Shown one piece after another: positions 13,358 through 23,172 of a stretch of DNA of 64,000 nt. The stretch lies in contig JAHBBC010000016.1 of assembly GCA_019915015.1 (NCBI GenBank), positions 682,001-746,000 on the forward strand, written 5' to 3'. The notes beneath the pieces were generated by a model. The model was not told the DNA's origin. It made no database searches and worked only from the letters and a program-made list of their open reading frames with translations. The DNA comes from Auriscalpium vulgare. Taxonomy: Eukaryota; Basidiomycota; Agaricomycetes; Russulales; Auriscalpiaceae. Position 1 is the first letter of the stretch, and each line of letters opens with the position of its first letter. The position numbers and the translations under genes are program-made.

Positions 13358-15284
13358 ATGAGCGTTGTGCTCGACGCGCTGCTATACGTGGTGGGGTGGA
13401 CGCACGTCCTACTGGCGCCTTACACGAAGGTCGAAGAAAGCTTCAATCTACACGCGACGCATGACATTCTCCTACACGGCGTGTCACCCTCAGCCGTCCT
13501 GAAAGTAAGTTCTGCAAAACCCTCTTCGTCAGTGTGTCGTTTGACGCGTTGCTACCAGTACGACCACCGTGTGTTCAGCGGGCCTGTACCGCGGTCATTC
13601 ATCGGGAGCCTCCTTCTCGCCGGCCTCTCGCACCCCGTTCTCCTCCTTACGTCAAACTTCGACCTCTTGCGCTCGAAGTTGGACATCCAAGTAGTCGGTA
13701 CGTCGTGGAGGAATAACTTTCATCATGCACTCACTGTGTGCAGTCCGCCTTGTTCTTGCGACTGCCAACGCAACCACCCTCGCCCTCATCCGCCGCGCGG
13801 CAGCACGCCGCTTCGGACGACCGACCGGCCTTCTCTTCACCCTCCTGACATGCTCACAATTCCATATTCCATTCTGGATGGGTCGCACGCTGCCTAACAT
13901 GTTCGCTCTTCCCTTCGGTACACGCTTATTGTATTCTTTCGGTGCTTCAGCTCATCTGTCTCGGCAGTGAACATCGCGTCATACTTGTTGCTCGACAGAG
14001 CCAAGAACGCACAGCGTCCAACTCAAAGGAGCGTGTCCTCAGCGCTCTCCCTCCTCATCTTCACCGCCGTCGTCCTTCGCGCTGAGGTCGCGCTGCTCCT
14101 CGCGGGTGTGTCGCTACAGATGCTGCTTAGCCAGCACATATCATTCACCCGCTTCCTGAGCGTTGGGTTCACGGCCGGCATTGCTTCAATCGGTGCGCCC
14201 GTCTGCAATATGCGGCCGCTTAGTTCACGACTAATCTGGCGCGCCAAGGCAGCGTTAACGGTACTCGTTGACTCATACTTCTGGGGGACTTGGGTGTGGC
14301 CCGAGCTCGCCGGCATCTATTTCAACGTCTACCAGGGGAAATCATCTGAGTGGGGTGTGCGTGTCTCTTCCCTCTGTTCACCTTCAAGTCTTAATCGTTC
14401 AACAGGTTTCTCCATACCATGCCTACCTGTCCTCCCTCCTTCCCAAGATCCTCCTCTCTGCATTCCCACTTTCCATAGTTTCATATGTCCTTGAACGCCG
14501 GATCCGCATTGCACTTTTCCCGCCACTCCTGTACGTTGCGCTGATCAGCGCACTGGGACACAAGGAGTGGCGCTTCATTGCGTATGTCGTACCGTCGTTC
14601 AACGTGAGCGCGGCAACGGGTGCGCGCTGGTTGTATGTATCCCTTTATGCGTCAAAACTGGGGCTAAAGCTTTGATCGCAGAGTGGGTCTTCGAAAGGGC
14701 AGTCTTGCCGGAAGACTCGCATTCCTCACGGTTGCGGGGGCTTTGGCAGCCAACACCCTCATGACGCTGGCGTTTACGCGCGCCTCGATACTGAACTATC
14801 CAGGCGGTGTGGCGCTGTCCCGGCTGAACGACCGCTATGTGGCTTCGCCCAACGGTATTCACTATCTTTTTGTCTCTCCATGTCCTCAAGAGCTGATACT
14901 TGGCCAGTGCATGTCCATATTTCCAACCTTGCCGCGCAGACCGGCGCGTCGCTTTTCCTGCATGCGCACGCGCCGCCGCACCCCGCCTACCTCCCCCCGA
15001 CAACTGCGCATTGGACGTACGACAAGACGGAGCACCTGACACTGCGCCAGCTGGGTGCATCCGCAAACATCACACACTTGATTGCGGAAGAGCGTGGGTG
15101 GAACGAGGGTGTCTGGCTCGTCAGTGACGCGGTGGAGAGCTTCGCGGGGTGGGACGTCGGCGGGCTGCGGGATGTGCAGGGGCTGCGGGAGAGGGTCGCG
15201 AAGGAGGGCGTGCTCGGCGTGCTCGGCGGCCTAGGCGTCCGCAGGGAACAGAGGCTGTGGATCTTGGAGAAACGGGGCAAGTAA
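13358..15284 (+). CDS. ALG12: Dol-P-Man:Man7GlcNAc2-PP-Dol alpha-1,6-mannosyltransferase (ALG12)
   Basis: ER-lumenal GT22 enzyme that adds the eighth mannose to the lipid-linked N-glycan precursor. Eight exons: 13358-13504, 13559-13697, 13744-13917, 13968-14192, 14253-14356, 14406-14632, 14682-14854 and 14908-15284, total 521 residues. The diagnostic first-loop motif APYTKVEESFNLHATHDIL is present, with its acidic pair, as are RTLPNMFALPF, LTVLVDSYFW, WPELAGIYFNVYQGKSSEWG and GHKEWRFIAYVVP. Hydrophobic segments throughout fit a multi-spanning ER protein. The start at 13358 (MSVVLDALLYVVG) begins right at the first membrane segment; an ATG at 13325 is in frame but weaker. Intron 14193-14252 is needed to join ASI to ALTVLVDSYFW. 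Confidence 0.95.
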
Positions 15285-15405
15285 GCAAACAGCTGTGGGT
15301 GATGCACTGCCATTGTAATTTTATGACGTGCCGAACATCTGGCCAGCCTGTACGACATAGCGGGTGTGTGGCAGGCATCCTTCGCATTTTGTGAAAGTCG
15401 AACAG

Positions 15406-16335
15406 TTACGACGCCCCCGCCACGGCCTCCCCCTTCAGATGTCTCGACCCAAATATTCCCGTGCCCACCCTTACAATGTCTGCCCCGGCCCTCAGCGCGC
15501 TCTCGAAATCGCTGGACATTCCCATACTCAACACTAGCCTCCGTCCCTCCCCCTCGCCCCACACTCCCTCGCCGGCTTTCAGCTCCGCCTCGAGCGCGTC
15601 CCGTGTCTGCTTGAGGATCTCAAAGTCGCGATTTTCGTCGCCTGCCCCGAGTGACTCTGCAAGCGCGCCGATCGTCATGAGGCCCTGTAGGTGCAAGCGT
15701 GGGCACCTGTGCACGACGTGCCGTGCGAGTGAGAGCAATGCGTGGTCGTCGGGTGCAGCAGAAGCGGTGGAGAGCGGCGGAAGGCCAGATTTTGCGTCTT
15801 CGTTGGACGTATTCACTTGAAGGAGGACGTGCAGAGGTGTGCTGCGCGTTGAAGGGAGATTCTTGTTCAGCGCGTCGGCGGCCTTCGTGGAGGTGAGGGT
15901 CTGGATGGCGTAGAGATTGGGGATCGCTGATATCCACGCACATCTCAGCACGACCACGTACGAGTGCATCTACAGACACACCTGCCAGCGTCTTCGCCTT
16001 GTTTGACTGTAGCGTCCCGATAAAATGCCATCGGATGTCCTCTGGCAGCTGAAAAGAGACATATCCCGTTAGCCCAGTCTTCGAAACCGTGTGCAAAGCG
16101 GGCGCACCTGTGGGACCTTGTCCACAAGCTCCTGGACGTAGTTCTCCCCAAAGTCGCGCTGCCCCGCCTGGTGACACGCAAGTATGTCCGCTGCGGGTTT
16201 GTACTTGGACACCGCGACGAGCGTCGGCGCAGCGGTAGACGCGTGCGCGACGCGTGTGCGGATGTCTGCTAGCGATGCGGTCAACTCAGCAGCGCGCTCT
16301 GAGGATGGCAGCGAGGCAGGTGTAGCGGAGGCCAT
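15406..16335 (-). CDS. PLP homeostasis protein (YggS/PROSC family)
   Basis: Pyridoxal 5'-phosphate-binding protein with an alanine racemase N-terminal barrel; it buffers PLP and has no known racemase activity. Exons 16108-16335, 15982-16048 and 15406-15926 give 271 residues. Visible signatures: LVAVSKYKPA with the PLP-binding lysine, DFGENYVQEL, RWHFIGTLQSNKAKTLA, LQVNTSNEDAKSG, LHLQGLMTIG, and LSMGMSSDFESALRAGADIV followed by RVGTGIFGSR. It is comparable in length to yeast YBL036C. The start MASATPASLPSS at 16335 was chosen; the in-frame ATG at 16374 adds MRSALCTFTRNIR, which could be a mitochondrial signal. It is convergent with ALG12. Confidence 0.93.
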
Positions 16336-16661
16336 CCTGATATTTCTTGTGAAAGTGCAGAGTGCACTTCGCATGCAGACTGGTGGAAGCTGAGGTCAAG
16401 GGAATCGAGTCGCTCGGCCCGGACCCGGTCTCGGCAAGCTGCGGGCGCACTCCAACGCCAGTGTTGCAATGACCCACTCTCTTCCTCGCACCGCCATAAA
16501 GTATATGCAGCCAGCTGTACAACATACGAGCTCACCGGCACCTCCTACAGGGTGGCGCGTCGATTATAGCACACTTCCTCGGCCAGCCTCTTGTCTGTTG
16601 ACTCCGGCCGCCGGGCTTTGAACGAACTTTCCACTCCTCTCAGTACGCCCGTCTTCCAGCT

Positions 16662-17943
16662 ATGGCCGAACCTCCACAGAAAGACCAGACCAATTTATCG
16701 TGGTCGAATGTCACGCTCGGCTTATCTTTCGTTGTCTTTGACGCGGCGGTGTCGCACATGCTCAGCCTCGGCGTCGGGAGCTCGCTCATGGTCGCCGCCT
16801 TCCGCTGTGTCGTGCAGCTCACGCTAGTCGCGACGATTCTGGAACGTGTTTTTGACACGAACAATCCGCTTGCAGTCGCCGGTATTGCGCGTAAGTGCTC
16901 GTTTTCTGAAACCTACTGCATATTCTGACGCTGAAGACCTAGTGCTGCTGAACGTGTTGGGCACTTTCGAGACCGGTGAGTCTGATGATGATTTCGGTCT
17001 GTCTGAAATTGATTCACAAATAGTGGCGAACAAATGCAAGCGACGGTATCGGCACATGGTCAGTCCCGCCGTCGCATGTATTGCTGCGCATGCAACTTAT
17101 CCCCCACCATCTGTAGTTCGTGTCCGTCCTCGCCGGAATGCTCTTCTCCACGATACCAACTTCGATCATCGGCGTCCGATTTGCAATGGGCGTCACACCC
17201 TTCTGGCGCCCTGAACAATATAGTGCGTATGTCTGCATGGGCCATGTTTCATTGCCCTCAGTATTTTCCGCCGACAGTTCCTATCGTCGGCATGCTCTGC
17301 GGCAGCACCATCTCCAACGTCGCCGTGTCCGTGAGCTATGTTCTCAAAGAACTTGAGTGCGTCTACTGTCATCTTCACTCGATGCGCCTCAGGTCGAGCG
17401 TGTCTTCTTCCTCATAGTGAAAATCGCGACAAAACTGAGACATACCTCGCGTTTGGCGCGTCGCGCCTCGAAGCGTGCAGACCGATAGCCCGGGAGGCAC
17501 TCCGCCTTGCACTCACCCCGACCATCAACCAGATGAGGTATGTCCATTTCCCAACCCTCTGCCGCCCCACTAACTCTTCTCTCCTCCCCAGCGTCCTCGG
17601 CATCATCGCGATTCCGGGCATGATGACCGGTGCGCTGCTCGGCGGCGCATCTGTGCAGCAGGCCGCGCGCCTGCAGATGGTCATCATGTTCATGATCAGC
17701 GCGTCCTCCGCGCTCGCGAGTATCATCACGACATTGATCGCGCTGCTTGTGTGCGTTGACGGCGAGCACCGCATCCGACCGGACCGCATCGACGCGCGCG
17801 AGCACGCAGTGTGGCGCGCGCGAGACCGCCTCGCGGGCGCGGTTGTTGCGGGCGTGCGTGCGGCGGGGCGTGCGGTCATCGACTGCGTGCGGAGAAAGAA
17901 AACGGATGGTGAAGAAGAAGAGAGGGCGCCGCTGCTGGGGTAG
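16662..17943 (+). CDS. UPF0014 / FetB-like integral membrane permease
   Basis: Membrane protein of the family that includes bacterial FetB (YbbM), the permease of an iron exporter; the fungal role is not established. Seven exons: 16662-16890, 16943-16975, 17024-17058, 17117-17222, 17278-17356, 17418-17537 and 17592-17943, total 317 residues. Conserved parts are LGLSFVVFDAAVSHMLSLG, GSSLMVAAFRCVVQLTLVA, LLNVLGTFET, PIVGMLCGSTISNVAVSVSY, ENRDKTETYLAFGASRLEA, LTPTINQMSVLGIIAIPGMM and TGALLGGASVQQAARLQMV. Several membrane helices are evident; the cytosolic tail is Arg/Glu-rich and ends RAPLLG, which resembles a dileucine sorting signal. No ATPase partner is adjacent. Confidence 0.92.
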
Positions 17944-18552
17944 CAGCGTAGCTAGCGCGATGGGTGTCTGCATGGTGTGGCGTCATGGTGCGCGGATGTC
18001 TTGTCGCGGCTCAATAAAATTGGAAGCCTTCCTCTTTTGTGATATGTGCAGGCTGCCAACGATTGAGGCAAGCGATGGTGGAGGAGCGATGGAAAAGTTG
18101 TTAACGATCGTATGTGGTCTTTCTTCGCGTCGACGCGATTCTCAACCCCAGGTTACAGGCAGGTTGTGCGTTTGATAAACTGGCATCTCTTCTTGGTCTG
18201 CATCGCAGACAAAAGAATTTGACTTGGTTTAGCAGGCCTACTGTCACAGTGCATTGAAAATGCTGGTGGAACCCGGAGGCGCTTGTGGGGTAAGTGGGTA
18301 AGTGGGTATGGTGCGGAAGCTGGCACTACTAGCAGCCAGCTGTCGTTGGCCTGTTCCCGTCACGGACGCGTTGGCGGTCACGAAGTCGGTGACGACAGGG
18401 CCCGCGATGACTGGATATATTACACTTGCCGGTCGAGCACCGTCTCCCAGTTATCAAGTCATATTTCATCCTGTGATGCTAGCGGCGCAGACACCTCTAG
18501 TATGTGCCAAGGAACGTGAAGGTATCTATATAAATAAACATAAAGATGCGTT
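17944..18552. other. Convergent intergenic region
   Basis: Lies between the stop codons of the permease and the dioxygenase gene; presumably both 3' UTRs. A short repeat of GTAAGTGGGT occurs near 18290-18310. No gene seen. Confidence 0.5.
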
Positions 18553-20054
18553 TCACGATGCATTCACCCCGACATCCACCAATGCATCCACGGTGTTGTC
18601 TCTGACATCCTTGAGGAACCTGACCAAATCTGTACCACCAGTGCCCTTCAACGGTGCCTTCCCGCCGTCCTCTTGAGCGCTCGATGAGGCTTGCGCTTCA
18701 GAAGCTGCCAGCCGCCTTGCAGGGCCGATAATGTATAGTGCCACTATCCGCATGTGTGCGTCACGGAACCGTTTGAGGGCAGCGACCGCCGCGTTGTACG
18801 ATACAACAAGTTCGGGATCATCCACATGCTGTTCCTCGACAAGGGATCGCAGCGACCGCGGGCGTGTGGAAAGGTGGCGGAGGAAATTGCGGTGGTGGCG
18901 AGGCATGTAGACCTGCATGCGGTCGAGGAATGAGACCTTCGGCGCCGACGACGGTGCAGCAGCCGCAGGCCCATGCCCGGTCAGCGCGCTCGCGTGCGAG
19001 TAGTGGTCCACGCCGAGGAAGATGTCGAGGGCATGTACAATCGAGCTCTGGCCCGCGCTCGGCCCCGAGAGCTCTGTTGGCGCGCTGATCTCGGGGTGCT
19101 CGTCGAGGCCCTCGAAAACCCACTTTCCCCGCGCGCCGGCGTCCGAGTCGACACCATTAAACCACGGGCGGATGTCGCGGTAAAAAGTCTCCGGCTCGCA
19201 GCCCTCGCGCACGCGCACGAGCAACGCCGCGAGCTCGTCAATGACGCCCGCGAGCGCGTGCATGTAGCGCGTGATGCGGGCACGCGCGATCGCGTCGCCG
19301 ACGAACAGCTCGTCGAGCGTCGCGCGCATGACCTCGAGCGCGGCGACACCGCGCAGCTCGATGCGCGCGGACGTAAGGTAGAACTCGGCCTCGTCGCGTG
19401 TGCCGGTGAAGCTCGAAAGCGTGCGCAGGTTGTCGAGTGCGGGTGCGGGCTCGGTCGGCGGCTGCGGGCGGAGGAGCGCCCAATTATAGAGAACGTCGTC
19501 TGAGTAGGTGACGACGGGCGGGAGCTGGAGGTGATGCGAGACTTGGAGGAGGGGGACCGTGATCGGCGCGGGGATGCGGATCGGCGCGTCCGGAGGCAGC
19601 GAGTGCACATAAAAGTGCATCGTCCAAGATAGGACGTGATGCGCGCGACGCAGCAGCAGCTCTGACCGCAATAAATCGGTGGTTGGCAAGGTCGGCAGCT
19701 ACATATGATGCTAGTTAAGATCCGGACCAGGTGGGCTTGATGGAAATAAGATGGACATACCTGACGCACATGGGCCCGCCATGCCTCGGACTGTACCTTC
19801 TGGGCGTCCGTTATGTTTGACTTCCGTCCCAGCTGGAAGCGGTGGCTCTGCGCCGCGGCGAAGGCGTCCTCCCAAGGTGCCCATTGGCCTGGAAGGCGGG
19901 CAAGCGGTGGTTGTGGAGGCATGAAGCCCGTTCGGGTGTCAACATCAAAATCGTGTGCGGCGAGAGTAGTGGTGTCGACCACGCCAGCGGGAGGGCCAAG
20001 CTCGACGTCCGGACGAGGAAGGGCGAGGAAATGGTTCGGTGGGAGGGCGGTCAT
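18553..20054 (-). CDS. Indoleamine 2,3-dioxygenase (IDO)
   Basis: Cytosolic heme enzyme that opens the indole ring of tryptophan to N-formylkynurenine, the first step of the kynurenine route to NAD. Exons 19761-20054 and 18553-19698 encode 479 residues. Family features: WEDAFAAAQSHRFQLGRKSN-type N-terminus, MHFYVHSLP, the YSDDVLYNWALLRP block, FYRDIRPWFNGV, MPRHHRNFLRHL and LKRFRDAHMRIVALYII, whose histidine is the expected proximal heme ligand. The start is MTALPPNHFLALPRP at 20054; only a TTG lies further upstream in frame (20096). A pair of CCG-N5-CGG sites lies 231-263 bp upstream of the ATG (annotated separately). Confidence 0.95.
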
Positions 20055-21274
20055 GGTAACAGGCGGTGAGACGGGGGGAAGAGACGAATTGCGCAATAAA
20101 TGTGTGTGTAAGTTATATGGATCGCGATATTACGCGAGCGCTATCCTGGCAGGCTGCGAATGAGAAATCTAGAGGCCGAAAGCTGAGCAATGGGAGGAAA
20201 ATGCATCGCCGGTCGGAGATGACTGACTCGGAGGACAATATTCATCTGATAAGATCTCCTAAATATTTGTCCGGGCCGCATTCTCCGAATCTCGGGAGGC
20301 CGCATTCCGAATCTCGGCGCCGGCGGGAGTGGCACGCAACAGCCCGCGTAGATTGGGTTCCATCGCTCGGAGGATTTGTCCAGGGTGACGCAATTCGCTG
20401 CACTTCCGTCGACAATGACGCAGTCGACCGGAAAGTTGCGCAGGTCAGCTTTTTCACAAAAATCTATCGAGGCGACTTATACTGCCCAGTTACTAGTTAC
20501 TCGTCAATATAACGTCGTCAAGTCAAAGTCAAATGCGCGCATCAAAACACAGGAATTGAACATAAGTACATTGCTGCTGGCATAGTGGCATGCGCACTGG
20601 GTTCCGGGGAGGCCTTCAAATCCGCTATCTGATTTGTGTGGAGTACCTCACACTCTCTATCAAACCCCGTCAGCCCGGAAACACCCATGGAATGGGGGTT
20701 GCGACGTGTCAATCATTGAAGATGCTGGCTGAGGACTCATGTGAGGTGGGCCATAAAAGTCGACTGAGTACGTTACCAGCCCGTCTGTACTGACAATTCG
20801 CTCTATAGTAGCCTGGGGTTCACTCTGCAACTTCTCCAACGAGTTGTCCCCATCCGTCCGGTGCTTCTGATGCCATAGACTTGCGCACATCGAGGCCAGA
20901 GCACCCGTGCGCGTCTCGTGTCCACAGTACACATTCCAGTCACGTTCCCACTGTGATCCACGCCGCTGCACACGTCTTCTCATACCTTCCGGCGTCCGTG
21001 CGTCGCCTTATTCGCCACAACGCCCACGCACGCTCTTCCCGTAGAGGCCTCGGGTCGTCTGATCCGTCTTCCATCTTCAGTATGACGCTCAGCTCATGCG
21101 TTATCCCGCTCAACACCCATTTCTCCCTTATCGAAGCCTGCCGCATGCGTCCTAAGTTTACCTATCTGGTCTGCGGTTCTCCGACAATGCGCTCTCTTGG
21201 CATTGTGATCATGCCCATCTGTTGTGTATAAGAGTAGCTGTCCCCTTCGGATGTTACGGAGCGCGCCTGCAAAC
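20055..21274. other. Divergent intergenic region, IDO / acid phosphatase
   Basis: 1.2 kb between two diverging starts; holds both promoters. Apart from the paired CCG-N5-CGG sites I see no distinct element or gene. Confidence 0.5.
20285..20317. promoter_or_regulatory. Two direct copies of CCG-N5-CGG upstream of IDO
   Basis: The 11-mer CCGAATCTCGG occurs exactly twice, at 20285-20295 and 20307-20317, 22 bp apart (about two helical turns). Each copy is embedded in a wider repeat starting GGCCGCATTC. Zn2Cys6 dimers often bind two CGG triplets with a defined spacer, so this is a candidate operator. Confidence 0.5.
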
Positions 21275-22950
21275 ATGAAGACGCTTATCACATCGGTTGT
21301 GCTGTCCTGTCTTGCATCCGCAGCATTTGCTGCCCAGGTATGGCTCTGCTCCTTGCCTCAGTGGTCATGTTGACAATATTCTACGCAGGCACAGTCCTTC
21401 GAGCCGCCGTCGCTTGGCCCGACCGTTGCCTCGCCAAATTATGTCGGGCAAAATAATGGTTCTCTAGCCAAGAGCCCTGTCGTGACAGGAAAAGTCTTTG
21501 ACAGGTTCATCCAGGTATATTCTTGTGTGTTGGCTCACTGAGATAGTAGTTATCGAAGAGCCATTGGCACACAGATCTGGTTGGAGAACACGGACTTCGC
21601 GACTGCAAATTCCACGGTGCGTTCTTCTCCTGGCGCCGCTTTCCAATTCTCATGCACTAGTAGGCCATGTTTCGTACTCTGGCGAAACAAGGGATATTGT
21701 TGGACCAGTACTACGCGCTGACTCACCCTTCCGAGCCTAACTATGTGGCTACCGTCGGTGGTTCCTTCTGGGGCATGGGCGATGATAACTTCTACAGCAT
21801 CCCTACCAAGTACGCACTTGATCGTCTTGCAGAGTATTGTTATTAATGCAGTTCTGTAGTATATCCACTATTGTTGACCTCCTGGACACCAAGAACATAT
21901 CATGGGCATCTTACCAAGAGAACATGCCTTCCGATGGCTTTTCTGGATTCAGGCAAGCCGAGCACTTCCTAATGATTGCGTAGCGGGTGCTAAGGAGCGG
22001 CGTACTTCAGCTTCACCTCACCCAACTACATCACCCCCAGCGCCGCGCCCTACACCTACTACATGCGCAAGCACAATCCAACAATTATCTACGACTCTGT
22101 CGCGCTTGTCACATCGCGCGCGGCTCTGCATCGCAACTTCAACGATTTTGCCGCAGACATCAACGCGTCCACCATCCCGCAGTGGCTCTTCGTCACACCC
22201 AACCTCGTCAATGACGCACATGACACGACGATTGATTTTGCCGCACAGTGGCTGCAGTATTGGCTTGCCCCACTCCTGCAGGATGCGCGCTTCAACGACG
22301 CGCGCACTCTCATCTTGCTCACGTTCGACGAGAACGAGTCGAGCTCGATCAATAATCGCGTGTTCTCGTTGCTGTTGGGAGGGGCTGTTCCGGCAAGCTT
22401 GCACGGAACAACCGACTCAACGTACTACACACACTATTCTGCCCTGAGCACGGTCCAGGCCAACTGGGCCCTCGGCTCTCTCGGGCGTGGGGACACGAAC
22501 AAGTAAGACTCACCGCCATGCAAATGCCGTCCCTGATCATACCCATTTAGAGTCATGTCAAACGTCTATTCTCTGGTCGCCTCCGCGACGGGATACGTGA
22601 ACGACAACCTCTCCGGCGCCTCCATTCCGCTCACCAACGCGAGCGGTACCACACCCGGCCCGCTCAACCCACTCATGTTCGTACCCTTCCCACCGCCGAA
22701 CATCTCGGCCGTAGGCGCGGGCGGGAGGCCCGTCTTCGTCGCGCCCGGCGTTAGCTTCGCGGTGCTGCCGAGCCCCGTTAACCTAACCGCGCTCAACGAG
22801 ACCGTCCCCGCGCTGAACACCAGCTCGACGGACGCGCCAGCGGTGGAGGCACCGGCACCGAGTGAGTCGGGCGCAGGGAAGGTGCGGGGATGCGCCAAGC
22901 TGGTTACGCTTGTAGGAATGACTGTAGGCATCGTCCTCGCGTCTCCGTAA
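21275..22950 (+). CDS. Secreted acid phosphatase (phosphoesterase family, fungal PhoA-like)
   Basis: Extracellular or cell-wall phosphomonoesterase of the phosphoesterase family PF04185, used for phosphate scavenging. Seven exons: 21275-21337, 21389-21514, 21575-21616, 21664-21809, 21860-21952, 22011-22502 and 22551-22950, total 453 residues. A signal peptide (MKTLITSVVLSCLASAAFAA) is followed by KVFDRFIQIWLENTDFATAN, YYALTHPSEPNYVATVGGSF, FSFTSPNYITPS and LTFDENESSSINNR-type conserved blocks, and many N-glycosylation sequons. The C-terminus is Ser/Thr/Ala/Pro-rich and ends in a hydrophobic stretch (KLVTLVGMTVGIVLASP), suggesting a GPI anchor. The intron at 21953-22010 uses a GC donor (AG|GCAAGC) with a good branch site. 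Confidence 0.93.
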
Positions 22951-23172
22951 ACGGAATCGGAAATACTAGTAGATGAATAACGCGAGCACACCCAAGAGCT
23001 TTCCCATGGCAGGGGCATTAGGTGGATGTAGACACGAGAAAGTTAGTATTAGAATCTAGGTAGCAATATAGTATCCACACGGCATCGGGGTCGTACAACT
23101 ACACAATGATAGCAGATAGCAACTGAGATCGAGACAGACGAACGAAATACCCACTCTCCGAAGATATTACAA

